DNA of 12,928 nucleotides from assembly GCA_945865745.1 (NCBI GenBank), contig CAMBFP010000019.1, forward strand, positions 1 through 12,928, read 5' to 3'. The position numbers were made by a program, and so were the translations under genes. The DNA is from Rhizobium sp. Q54. Its GTDB lineage: Bacteria; Pseudomonadota; Alphaproteobacteria; Rickettsiales; UBA1997. Positions 1-7,590 of this stretch are shown here, piece by piece (the first letter of the stretch is position 1; each line of letters begins with the position of its first letter). The notes beneath the pieces are model-generated. The model had not been told where the DNA came from, did no database searches, and was given only the letters and a program-made list of their open reading frames with translations.

Positions 1-757
1 AACCAAGATGAAAGAAGAGAATTTGGACTTTTCTATTGCGTTAAAACAAGCGCAAGATTTGGGATATGCCGAAGCCGATCCTTCCTCTGATATCAAGGGT
101 TTAGACAGTGCGCACAAGATCACTCTTCTTGCCGCAATTGCCTTTGGAAGCAAGCCAAATTTTGCCGAAACTTACGTCGAGGGCATTGACGAAATTTCAA
201 TCGACGACATCAAGCTTGCCGATGAATTCGGTTACAAAATAAAATTACTCGCAACCGCGAAGAAAGGTCAGCAAGCAGTTTATCCAGCTTTGATTAAAAA
301 ATCTGAACAAGTCGCGCAAGTTGATGGCGCCTTCAACGCGATTCTTTTCAATTCATCAAATGCCGGACAAAGTTTAATTGTTGGGCTTGGCGCTGGAAGC
401 GTTCCAACGGCATCAGCAATCGTTGCAGATTTAGTTGATGTTGCTCGTGGCAATCAAACATTTCTGTTTGGGGTTAAAAGTGATGATCTCGGAGAAGTCA
501 ATATTGGCGATATATCAGAACGTGTCGGAAAATATTTTTTACGCTTATTCATCAACAAAAATTCATCGGAAGAAAAAATTTTTGACGGTAAAATAAAAAT
601 AGAGCAGGCGGCATTTTTCGAGCGCGGCGATGAAATTTTATGTGGATTTTTAACCGGCGAACAAAAAGAAAGTGAGTTAAGCGAAGCCTTGAAAGATCTT
701 GATCCGGCGCTGGTTAAATCAGCTAAGTTTTTACGCGTTGAGGCAACTAATTTTTAA
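1..757 (+). CDS. hom: Homoserine dehydrogenase, 3' part (5' end outside window)
   Basis: Reduces aspartate semialdehyde to homoserine with NAD(P)H, the branch point to threonine and methionine, in the cytosol. The frame is open to the left edge (codons for T and K precede the first ATG at 8), and that ATG matches an internal Met of the family (TKM followed by a LDF-ALK-AQ-LGYAEADP stretch), so the N-terminal nucleotide-binding domain lies outside the window. Counting from the Met at position 8, E22, D33 and K37 in AEADP...GLDSAHK match the conserved substrate and catalytic residues of the family. Roughly the last 75 residues (from GKYFLRLF) look like the regulatory ACT domain of threonine-sensitive enzymes. 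It ends with TAA 83 bases before glyS on the same strand. Family assignment is secure; feedback regulation is inferred from the ACT-like tail. Confidence 0.93.
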   Translation, partial: TKMKEENLDFSIALKQAQDLGYAEADPSSDIKGLDSAHKITLLAAIAFGSKPNFAETYVEGIDEISIDDIKLADEFGYKIKLLATAKKGQQAVYPALIKKSEQVAQVDGAFNAILFNSSNAGQSLIVGLGAGSVPTASAIVADLVDVARGNQTFLFGVKSDDLGEVNIGDISERVGKYFLRLFINKNSSEEKIFDGKIKIEQAAFFERGDEILCGFLTGEQKESELSEALKDLDPALVKSAKFLRVEATNF

Positions 758-767
758 CTAACTAAGC

Positions 768-825
768 CACTCTTTGAAAGGCTCAGAGTGACGACAAGTC
801 ATGCCGAGCTTTGTTGAAGCATGAC
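768..825. repeat. Palindromic repeat pair between hom and glyS
   Basis: Two adjacent inverted repeats fill the short gap: CACTCT (768-773) with AGAGTG (785-790), and GTCATGC (798-804) with GCATGAC (819-825). Both arms match perfectly. The wording (CTCTTTGAAAGGCTCAGAGTGAC, here split by its loop, then GTCATGCCGAGC) resembles dispersed intergenic palindromic repeats found in many proteobacterial genomes. No T-run follows either hairpin, so an intrinsic terminator is not supported. The second hairpin ends 15 bases before the glyS start and could form in the transcript. Repeat membership needs other genomic copies to prove. Confidence 0.55.
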
Positions 826-840
826 GCAACTTAAGCACAA

Positions 841-2955
841 ATGTCTGATTTTATTTTTGAAATTTTTAGCGAAGAAGTTCCGGCCAAAATGCAGAAGGCG
901 GCGGCAGAAAATTTTGTCAAAATCGCCAGCGAAATTTTCGCTAAAAATAATCTTCAATTTAGCCAAGAGAATATTCAGGCCTTGGTTACGCCGCGTCGTT
1001 TAGCGCTTTTTGTTGGTGATTTAAAAGTTACTCAAACCCTTTCTGCAGTTAAGCGAGTCGGTCCTAAAATTAATGCTGATAAAAAGGCGGTTGCTGGTTT
1101 TTTAAAATCAGTGGGATTGCAAGATGAATCGGAACTTGAACAAGTTGACGGCGCTTTTGTTTTTACGAGCAAAGCATCAGAAATTTCTACCGCTGAAATT
1201 ATCAAAAATTCTTTGCCGCAGATTTTACAAAAAATGGTAGGCACTTGGCCAAAATTAATGCGCTGGGATGATTCAGGAGTTAAGTGGATAAGGCCGATCA
1301 GAAATATTTTATCCTTGTTTGACAAAGAAATAATCGACGTTGAATTCGCCGGGATCAAAGCAAGCAATCTTTCTGGATCCATTGAAATCAAGGCTGCGTG
1401 TGATTATAAAAATCTTCTGCAAGAAAATTTTATCCTTGTTGATCAGCAAAAAAGGAAAGAAAAAATTCTTCTTGAAGTTGCAAAAATCACTGATGATCTC
1501 GGTTTGATGACGATTGACGATCCTAAAAAATCTTCACTATTTGATGAGGTTGTCGGTCTTTGCGAATGGCCGATAATATTGGTTGGATCTATTGATGAGA
1601 AATTTTTGAATTTACCTGACGAAGCGCTAATTTTAACTTTGCGCAACAATCAAAAATATTTTTGTCTTAACGATAAAATCGGAAATTTATCGACGAAATT
1701 TATCTTCGTGGCGAATGGCTTAGGTGATGCAGAAAAAATTATTCGCGATAATGAAAAACTAGTCCGTGCACGCTTGTCAGATATTGAATTTTTTATTACC
1801 GAAGACTTGAAGAGGCCTTTGATTACAAGGCTCGATGATCTTAAGAAGATAGTCTTTCATCAAAAATTAGGTTCGATTTTTGATCGAGTTAATCGCCTAA
1901 AAAGTCTGACAAAATTTCTCACGGTTTTTGTGCCAAATTCTGACTTAAATTTTTCCGACAGAATTACAGATTTGTGTAAAGTGGATTTGACCACAAAAGC
2001 AGTGGCTGAGCTACCGGAGCTACAAGGTAAAATTGGCAGTTTTTATGCACTCAAACAAGGCGAAGACAAGAAAACAATCGCCGCGATTTACGAGCATTAT
2101 TTGCCTTTGGGTCCAAATTCTGAATTACCAAAAACCGCACTTGGTATAGCTCTTTCGATCTCAGACAAAATTGATTTAATCGTTGGATTTTTCTTGGCCG
2201 GTGAAAAGCCAACAAGCTCACGTGATCCATATGGTTTGAGGCGTGCAGTTCTTGGGATCATCAGGATTAGCTATCAGCATAATATTGCTTTTCCGATTCG
2301 GATTTTAGTGGAAAAATCGCTCGCTTTTTATCCAGCAAAATTATCCAAAAATCTTTTAACCGCCGAAGAAAAAAACTTCTTTAGTGAGAGAAAAAAATTA
2401 CTGGAAGAAGTGATTATTTTTATCGTTGAAAGGCTGAAAGTTTATCTAAAAGAAAATGAAAAACTAAGCCCAGATGTGGTGAATGCGGTTATCGAACAAT
2501 ATCTCTCAGACCTTGATGCGCATAAGTCTGTAGATATTCTTTACCTTGCTAGAAAAATAAAATTTTTGGATGAAATTCTAAAAGATGAGAAGCATAAAAA
2601 TTTGATCGAGCTCTACAAAAGATCGACAAATATTCTTGCGATCGAAGAAAAAAAAGATGGCAAGATTTACAGCGGGAAGCCTTCGCGCCTGGCGATAAAA
2701 ACAAAATATGAGCGCACACTTTATCGTCGCGTTAAACAAATCTCTGCTGATTTTGTTAAATTAGTAACGAAAGGAGAATTTGTTTCTGCCTTTAAACTGC
2801 TTGATATTTTGGAATTGCCGCTCACACATTTCTTTGCTCATGTGATGGTTAATGATGCGAATAAAGATCTGCGTGAGAATAGGCTGTTGCTGCTCTCGTG
2901 TATTCGATCACTGTTTGATGAAATGGGTGATTTGTCGAAGATTGAGATTGGTTAG
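841..2955 (+). CDS. glyS: Glycyl-tRNA synthetase beta subunit
   Basis: Beta chain of the heterotetrameric bacterial glycyl-tRNA synthetase; it binds tRNA-Gly while the alpha chain (GlyQ) carries the aminoacylation site. The 704-residue length is close to that of the E. coli protein. Recognisable blocks are the N-terminal FEIFSEEVPAKM, the central VDLTT-AVAELPELQGKIG block at about residues 381-399, and the GEKPTSSRDPYGLRRA block at about 454-469, which is followed by the C-terminal helical anticodon-binding region. ATG at 841 is chosen because the conserved N-terminus starts there; no Shine-Dalgarno sequence precedes it. The upstream neighbour is hom rather than glyQ, so the usual glyQ-glyS pair is not seen here. 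Its TAG stop overlaps the stop codon of the convergent gene by two bases. Confidence 0.97.
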   Translation: MSDFIFEIFSEEVPAKMQKAAAENFVKIASEIFAKNNLQFSQENIQALVTPRRLALFVGDLKVTQTLSAVKRVGPKINADKKAVAGFLKSVGLQDESELEQVDGAFVFTSKASEISTAEIIKNSLPQILQKMVGTWPKLMRWDDSGVKWIRPIRNILSLFDKEIIDVEFAGIKASNLSGSIEIKAACDYKNLLQENFILVDQQKRKEKILLEVAKITDDLGLMTIDDPKKSSLFDEVVGLCEWPIILVGSIDEKFLNLPDEALILTLRNNQKYFCLNDKIGNLSTKFIFVANGLGDAEKIIRDNEKLVRARLSDIEFFITEDLKRPLITRLDDLKKIVFHQKLGSIFDRVNRLKSLTKFLTVFVPNSDLNFSDRITDLCKVDLTTKAVAELPELQGKIGSFYALKQGEDKKTIAAIYEHYLPLGPNSELPKTALGIALSISDKIDLIVGFFLAGEKPTSSRDPYGLRRAVLGIIRISYQHNIAFPIRILVEKSLAFYPAKLSKNLLTAEEKNFFSERKKLLEEVIIFIVERLKVYLKENEKLSPDVVNAVIEQYLSDLDAHKSVDILYLARKIKFLDEILKDEKHKNLIELYKRSTNILAIEEKKDGKIYSGKPSRLAIKTKYERTLYRRVKQISADFVKLVTKGEFVSAFKLLDILELPLTHFFAHVMVNDANKDLRENRLLLLSCIRSLFDEMGDLSKIEIG

Positions 2956-3314
2956 TGACCAACGCCGATTATGCCAGCTGGCTTGACCTGAAGTTCGCTC
3001 TGAAGGGTCGGCGGGGGACTTATTTCAGATATTTTATCTAAACTTAAATTATCCCCGTTCGCTGGAGGAGCTCCGAGATGACTAACCACTCGTTCGCCAA
3101 GCTCGTTCATCGTTCCACCTAATGCTCCACCGCCTCGTTTTATGCTTTCAAGCATTCCCTCACCGAGGCTGGAAGGTATGAAACTATCTTCCAAAGAGCC
3201 CATGTTGCAAATACTGTCCATGCTCGCCCCTTCTCCAATGGGAAAGAGACTCATCTTTCCTGCTGGAGCTGAGGGAATTGACATTGCTTGATTATGAGGA
3301 AAATCATCCGACAT
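2952..3314 (-). CDS. Hypothetical 120-residue protein, no recognised family
   Basis: I do not recognise this protein. It is 120 residues, rich in Gly, Ser, Pro and Met, with no Cys pair, clear membrane helix or signal peptide. The middle holds two similar pieces, PIGEGASMDSI and SLGEGMLESI, then a Gly-rich stretch (KRGGGALGG), and the C-terminus is Pro-rich (ISPPPTLQ). It starts 10 bases after the maeB stop on the same strand, so co-transcription with maeB is likely. An alternative ATG at 3353 would overlap maeB by 29 bases and is less attractive. GC content is near 49%, similar to maeB and well above AT-rich stretches of glyS. Its TAA stop overlaps the glyS TAG in the convergent sequence TTAG. 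An open frame of 363 bases in AT-rich DNA supports a real gene, but there is no homology evidence. Confidence 0.55.
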   Translation of the reverse strand: MSDDFPHNQAMSIPSAPAGKMSLFPIGEGASMDSICNMGSLEDSFIPSSLGEGMLESIKRGGGALGGTMNELGERVVSHLGAPPANGDNLSLDKISEISPPPTLQSELQVKPAGIIGVGH

Positions 3315-3324
3315 ATTTCTTAAA

Positions 3325-5601
3325 TTATTTTGTTTGCGAACCAACAGCTGCAATAGCCGCCATATTCAGAATATCATTGATTGAAGAGTTCATGGTGACG
3401 ATCTGAACGGATTTTTCAAAGCCATCCAAGATTGGGCCGATCACAGTGCAATTACCCACTTCTTCTAAAAGTTTTGTTGCAATGCTTGCTGAGTGTAAAC
3501 CTGGGCAGATCAAAATATTTGCTGGCGCAGTTAAGCGGCAGAAAGGATATTTCGACATTTTATCCATGTTCAAAGCCACGTCAGCAGTCATTTCGCCGTC
3601 ATATTCGAAATCGACCTTCATTGTGTCGAGAAGCTCAACCGCGTGTTTGACGCGAGAAGATTCCGCTTTCAGGGCCGAGCCAAAATTTGAAAAAGAAAGG
3701 AAAGCTACTCGAGGCTCGTAACCCATTCCACGAACTTTCGCTGCAGTTTGAATCGCGATTTTCACGAGATGCTCAGATGAAGAAAGTTCTGAACAAGCAG
3801 TGTCGGCAATGAAAATCGTGCGATTTTTTGAGATCACCATTGAAACACCAAGAAGAATTTTATCTTTCTTGTTTTTGATAACTTGCCAGACGTCTGTCAT
3901 TGCTTTGCGATAGCCGCGAGTTAGGCCGGTAATGAGTGCATCGCCATGTCCACAAGCAAGCATTGATGCGGCAAAAACATTGCGATCATTGTTGATCATG
4001 CGCGCGCAATCAGAACGAAGAACGCCATTGCGTTGCAATTTTTTGTAAAGGTAATCGGTGAATTTGCTGTTCTCGTCTGAGATTGAAGCATTGTAAATCT
4101 CGATGCCCTTTGGATCTACATTGGCTTCTTTCATGTTTTCCAAAATGCGCTTTTCTTTGCCAATCAGAATTGGTTTTCCGTAGCCAGAGTCGCGCCACAT
4201 TGCGGCAACGCGGATGATTTCAGGCTGTTCACCTTCAGCAAAAATTACTTTTTTCGGCGATCTTTCGAGTTTTTCGAAAATCATGCCAAGGCTGTTAACT
4301 GTAGGATCACGACGAGCTTGCAATTCTCTTTTGTAAGCATCCCAATCTTTAATTGGTTTGCGCGCGACGCCAGTTGCAACTGCAGCTTTAGCAACTGCCA
4401 TCGGAACTACGTGGATCAAACGTGAATCAAATGGAGTTGGGATGATGTAATGTTTGCCGAACTTCATGTCGCGGCGGCCGGCGTAGGCTTTTATTACTTC
4501 TTCAGGAACATGTTCGCGTGCTAGCTCGGCGATTGCTTTTGCAGCGGCGATCTTCATTTCTTCGTTGATTGTTGAGGCACGAACATCGAGAGCGCCACGG
4601 AAAATATAAGGGAAGCCCATTACGTTATTCACTTGGTTTTCGTAATCTGAACGGCCCGTTGCAACAATTGCATCGTCACGAGTAACATGAACTTCTTCCG
4701 GAGTGATTTCTGGATCTGGATTGGCCATTGCGAAAATCACTGGGTTTTTCGCCATTGATTTAACCATAGCTTTTGTCACCGCACCTTTAACTGAAAGGCC
4801 CAAGAACACATCAGCATCTTTCATCGCCTCTTCTAATGTGCGTAATTTTGTATTAACGGCGTGAGCTGATTTCCATTGATTCATGCCATCTGTTCTGCCT
4901 TTGTAAATAACGCCTTTAGTGTCGCAGAGTAGGGCGTTATTGTGCGGAAGGCCCATTGCTTTCAAGAGTTCTAAGCAGGCAATACCAGCAGCGCCAGCAC
5001 CATTTACGACGACTTTAATGTCTTTAAATTTTTTATTAGAAAGGTGCAAAACGTTGATAATGCCTGCAGCAGAGATGATCGCAGTTCCATGTTGATCATC
5101 ATGAAAAACAGGAATATCCATTATTTCGCGCAGCTTGCTTTCGATAATGAAACACTCAGGAGCTTTTATATCCTCTAGATTGATACCGCCCCAAGTTGGT
5201 CCAAGAAATTTAACAGCATTGATAAATTCATCAGGATTTTCTGTGGCAACTTCGATGTCGACTGAATCGATGTCGGCAAAACGCTTGAACAAAACTGACT
5301 TTCCTTCCATTACTGGCTTACCAGCAAGAGCGCCGAGATTTCCGAGACCAAGCACTGCAGTGCCATTTGAAATCACCGCAACGTAATTTCCTTTTGAAGT
5401 ATAATCGTAAGCAGCATCAGGATTTTTCTGAATTTCCAAGCAAGGAATCGCAACGCCTGGAGAATAGGCGAGGGCCAAATCGCGCTGAGTGTTAAGTGGC
5501 TTGGTGGCATGCATGGCAACCTTTCCTGGCTGGCCTTGCATGTGGAATTGTAATGCTTCAAGTTCTTTTGAAGTCCGTGTCGTGCTTTTTTTCGTAGCCA
5601 T
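3325..5601 (-). CDS. maeB: NADP-type malic enzyme with C-terminal phosphotransacetylase-like domain
   Basis: Oxidatively decarboxylates malate to pyruvate, supplying pyruvate and NAD(P)H. The 758 residues give the MaeB layout: malic enzyme N-terminal domain (about 20-155), NAD(P)-binding domain (about 165-405), and a phosphate acetyltransferase-like domain (about 440-758, starting near EKLERSPKKVIFAEGEQPE). Y46 in AYSPGVA and K101 in MEGKSVLFK match the catalytic Tyr and Lys; E143-D144 (NLEDIKAP) and D169 (FHDDQHGTA) match the divalent metal ligands; GAGAAG at 201-206 is the dinucleotide loop. In this family the C-terminal domain is generally regulatory (acetyl-CoA sensing) rather than a working transacetylase. 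ATG at 5601 gives the usual short N-terminus before the conserved region. No Shine-Dalgarno motif is seen. It is divergent from the amidase gene and followed by the orphan gene. Confidence 0.97.
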   Translation of the reverse strand: MATKKSTTRTSKELEALQFHMQGQPGKVAMHATKPLNTQRDLALAYSPGVAIPCLEIQKNPDAAYDYTSKGNYVAVISNGTAVLGLGNLGALAGKPVMEGKSVLFKRFADIDSVDIEVATENPDEFINAVKFLGPTWGGINLEDIKAPECFIIESKLREIMDIPVFHDDQHGTAIISAAGIINVLHLSNKKFKDIKVVVNGAGAAGIACLELLKAMGLPHNNALLCDTKGVIYKGRTDGMNQWKSAHAVNTKLRTLEEAMKDADVFLGLSVKGAVTKAMVKSMAKNPVIFAMANPDPEITPEEVHVTRDDAIVATGRSDYENQVNNVMGFPYIFRGALDVRASTINEEMKIAAAKAIAELAREHVPEEVIKAYAGRRDMKFGKHYIIPTPFDSRLIHVVPMAVAKAAVATGVARKPIKDWDAYKRELQARRDPTVNSLGMIFEKLERSPKKVIFAEGEQPEIIRVAAMWRDSGYGKPILIGKEKRILENMKEANVDPKGIEIYNASISDENSKFTDYLYKKLQRNGVLRSDCARMINNDRNVFAASMLACGHGDALITGLTRGYRKAMTDVWQVIKNKKDKILLGVSMVISKNRTIFIADTACSELSSSEHLVKIAIQTAAKVRGMGYEPRVAFLSFSNFGSALKAESSRVKHAVELLDTMKVDFEYDGEMTADVALNMDKMSKYPFCRLTAPANILICPGLHSASIATKLLEEVGNCTVIGPILDGFEKSVQIVTMNSSINDILNMAAIAAVGSQTK

Positions 5602-5655
5602 TTTTTGTTGATTGCGTTTAGAGAAGTCGCGGCTTGTTAAATCCTAAATGTTAAA
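5602..5655. promoter_or_regulatory. Divergent intergenic region, maeB and amidase
   Basis: The 54 bases between the two divergent start codons must hold both promoters unless these lie inside the genes. TTGATT at 5608-5613 and TTAAAT at 5637-5642 are weak -35/-10 look-alikes for the plus strand, but the 23-base spacing is too long for a good sigma70 promoter. No ribosome binding site stands out on either side. Confidence 0.3.
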
Positions 5656-6333
5656 ATGAAAGTCGATCGCAGTAAAAAATTTTCCGAGTTCTTCGAAAGA
5701 AAAAGTGAACCAAGAAATATTCAATCTTTAGTTCTTCATCACATTGAGGCAAGTTCTGTTGAACATGCGATTGAGCAGCTTTGCGAGCATCAAGTTAGCT
5801 CACATTATTTAATCGACGAAGATGGAAAAATCTTTGAATTGGTTGATGAAAATGACGTTGCCTATCACGCCGGAGTTAGCTATTGGCGAGGCGTTGAAGG
5901 CTTAAACCAAACTTCAATCGGCATCGAATTTATTAACTCGGCGCCATTTTCTAAAAAGTTTGAAGTGGCACAGATGCAGGCTGGGCTTGAGCTCTGCAAA
6001 TATCTAATCGCTAAATATCAAATCAAAGCAGAGCAGGTGGTTGGTCATTCCGACATTGCCTATAACAAAGAAACCGGAATGCCAGACCGCAAGCAAGATC
6101 CATCACATTTATTCGATTGGCAGTTTTTAACACTAAATGGAGTAGGAATTTTCCCCGATTTTTCACTCAATATTTTAGATCACTTTAAGCTCGGTGAACA
6201 TGACGAAAAAATCGCCGAGGCAAAAAGAAATCTAATAAAATTCGGCTACAGAGTGATAAATTTGAATGATGAGTTTGACCAGGAGTTGCAAGCTTTGATA
6301 GCGGTTTTTAAGAGAAGATTTCATGCTAACTAA
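5656..6333 (+). CDS. N-acetylmuramoyl-L-alanine amidase (AmpD/AmiD type) with peptidoglycan-binding tail
   Basis: Zinc amidase that cuts between N-acetylmuramic acid and the stem peptide of peptidoglycan or its anhydro-muropeptides. In the amidase_2 domain (about 20-155), H28 (LVLHH), H131 (VVGHSDIA) and D148 (KQDPSHLF) match the three zinc ligands; E91 (IGIEF) and K146 sit where catalytic residues are expected; SSHYLIDEDGKIFELV at 48-63 is typical. Residues about 182-222, with KFGYRV...FDQELQALIAVFKRRF, match a PG_binding_1 domain. This two-domain layout is that of AmiD, but AmiD is an outer-membrane lipoprotein, whereas this protein begins MKVDRSKKF with no signal peptide or lipobox, so a cytosolic recycling role like AmpD fits better. 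A longer upstream start is not available. No Shine-Dalgarno sequence. Confidence 0.9.
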   Translation: MKVDRSKKFSEFFERKSEPRNIQSLVLHHIEASSVEHAIEQLCEHQVSSHYLIDEDGKIFELVDENDVAYHAGVSYWRGVEGLNQTSIGIEFINSAPFSKKFEVAQMQAGLELCKYLIAKYQIKAEQVVGHSDIAYNKETGMPDRKQDPSHLFDWQFLTLNGVGIFPDFSLNILDHFKLGEHDEKIAEAKRNLIKFGYRVINLNDEFDQELQALIAVFKRRFHAN

Positions 6334-6351
6334 AGAAACTTCGCTTTGGTT

Positions 6352-6369
6352 ACATAATATGCCTTATGT
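6352..6369. other. Short AT-rich stem-loop after the amidase gene
   Basis: ACATAA (6352-6357) pairs perfectly with TTATGT (6364-6369) around a six-base loop, 18 bases after the amidase stop. It is AT-rich and followed by GCAAAAAG rather than a T-run, so it is a weak candidate for a transcript end structure, not a standard intrinsic terminator. Confidence 0.3.
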
Positions 6370-6383
6370 GCAAAAAGAACCTC

Positions 6384-6468
6384 GTCATTGTGAGCGTAGC
6401 GTGGCAATTCATAATGGCTTTAATCACAAGGATTAAGGCGACTCATTCGCCCTCTGCAATAAAATGAC
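6384..6468. repeat. REP-like palindromic element
   Basis: The element is bounded by GTCATT (6384-6389) and AATGAC (6463-6468). It opens with GTCATTGTGAGCGTAGCGTG, very close to the dispersed intergenic repeat beginning GTCATTGCGAGCG seen in many alphaproteobacterial and Rickettsiales genomes. Inside are two more inverted repeats, CTTTAATC/GATTAAGG (6418-6438, one G-T pair) and GGCGA/TCGCC (6437-6451). One frame reads RHCERSVAIHN, the tell-tale translation of such repeats. The inner part is degenerate, so it looks like an old copy. Together with flanks it occupies the 155-base gap between the amidase and radical SAM genes; no gene is seen in that gap. Confidence 0.65.
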
Positions 6469-6488
6469 TAACAAAAAAATAAAACCCC

Positions 6489-7343
6489 ATGTACCCACTA
6501 AACTACATCGAGCCAGTTTTTCGTCCACCAAGCGAATGGAAGTCTTTGATTTTGCAAGTTACCAACGGCTGCTCTTGGAATAAGTGCACCTTTTGCGATA
6601 TGTACAAAGACGAGCAAAAACGCTTCAAGCCAAAGGCGATTGAAGAAATCGAAGCGGAGTTGAAATACCTAACCCAAAACAACTTCCCAGTTACTCGAGT
6701 TTTTCTTGCTGACGGTGATGCCGTGAGTTTGTCGATGAAAAGACTGAAAGAAATTATGCAACTGATTAACAAATATTTCCCGAACCTGCAGCGCGTTTCT
6801 TCTTACTGCCTGCCCCGTAATCTGCTGAATAAGTCTATTTAAGATTTACGCGAATTACAGGAGATGGGTTTGAAGATTTTTTATGTTGGCTGCGAAAGTG
6901 GCAACACAGAGCTGCTAAGTTTGATAGAAAAAGGTGAAACTTTTGAGTCGTCTCTTGAGGCCTTAAAAAAAATAAAAGAAGCCGGAATCAAAAGTTCGGT
7001 GATGATTTTAAACGGTCTTGGCGGCCCGAAATATAGTGAGCAACACGCCCTCGCCTCCGCGGAATTAATGAATCAAGCTCAACCAGAATATCTCTCAACT
7101 TTAGTTCCAGAATTTCCCTTCGGATCAGAACGTTTTGAAAAAGGATTTAGCGGCAACTGGCGAGAAATGACGAGACAAGAATTATTTCAAGAAATGCATC
7201 TGTTATTAGAAAACTTAAACCTAAACAAAACTATCTTTCGCAGTGATCACGCCTCTAACCATCTAGTTCTAAAAGGCATTCTCGGGCGTGATAAATTAAG
7301 AATTATTAACGAGATTGATTTGGCGATTCAGCTGGTTTCTTAG
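6489..7343 (+). pseudogene. Radical SAM protein gene interrupted by an in-frame TAA
   Basis: One reading frame runs from ATG 6489 to TAG 7343 (284 codons) but is broken by TAA at codon 118 (6840-6842). Both halves belong together: the first carries the 4Fe-4S cluster cysteines C28, C33, C36 (NGCSWNKCTFCDMY; C-x4-C-x2-C, as in a family of small radical SAM proteins) and ends SYCLPRNLLNKSI; the second resumes DLRELQEMGLKIFYVGCESGN, the next conserved barrel block, with LNGLGG further on. Only one base change, for example GAA, CAA or AAA to TAA, is needed to break it, and no frameshift is present. A restart at ATG 6864 would lack the cluster motif. The substrate of the family is not known to me. 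The 3' end overlaps the convergent small membrane protein gene by 38 bases. Alternatives are a sequencing error or stop-codon readthrough. Confidence 0.8.
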
Positions 7344-7572
7344 CCTTAACCTTAGATGAAAGTAAGGTAATCAATGGCAGTAAAACCCAAGTTGCTTCCA
7401 AGATAATGAATGGAATAATGTGCTCGATCACCGCATAATAAAGCAAGCAAACACCGCCAAATAAGTTGAGTAGCTTATACTGTATAGAATCGCCAAAACC
7501 GATTCTAAAAAGTGTAATGGCAAGAGCCACGATGCATAAAATGCTTCCAGCGATTCCTACGTAAAGTTGCAT
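7306..7572 (-). CDS. Small membrane protein, CBU_0592-like
   Basis: An 88-residue protein with three hydrophobic stretches (about residues 4-22, 31-48 and 53-70) and a basic, hydrophilic C-terminus (SSKVKAKKPAE), so it is probably an inner-membrane protein with a cytosolic tail. The blocks KLLNLFGGVCLLYY and PFIILEATWVLLPLITL match the pattern of the CBU_0592-type small membrane domain (L-NL-GA ... P-F-iE--W-l), whose function is unknown. It starts 71 bases from the divergent CvfB-like gene, with a 24-bp palindrome in the gap, and its last 38 bases overlap the end of the broken radical SAM gene. No Shine-Dalgarno sequence before ATG 7572. Confidence 0.75.
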   Translation of the reverse strand: MQLYVGIAGSILCIVALAITLFRIGFGDSIQYKLLNLFGGVCLLYYAVIEHIIPFIILEATWVLLPLITLLSSKVKAKKPAESPNQSR

Positions 7573-7590
7573 AAAGTTGTTATTATTGAA

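Noticed and set aside
821..1003. A 60-codon plus-strand frame overlapping the start of glyS.
   Set aside because: It is very basic, overlaps the conserved glyS N-terminus in another frame and starts inside the upstream hairpin.
2973..2982. GCCAGCTGGC, a perfect 10-bp palindrome at the glyS/orphan gene junction.
   Set aside because: It lies within the orphan coding sequence, has no loop to form a good hairpin, no T-run, and is short enough to arise by chance.
3432..3721. Plus-strand open frames opposite the 3' half of maeB.
   Set aside because: They are antisense shadows of a strongly conserved gene, with no recognisable product.
6323..6436. A 37-codon plus-strand frame starting inside the end of the amidase gene.
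   Set aside because: Its sequence is the translation of the REP-like repeat (RHCERSVAIHN) and it has no separate support.
6864..7343. The second half of the radical SAM gene as an independent gene starting at ATG 6864.
   Set aside because: It lacks the iron-sulfur cluster motif and begins in the middle of a conserved block; the GGAG before it directly touches the ATG, too close to be a working ribosome binding site.
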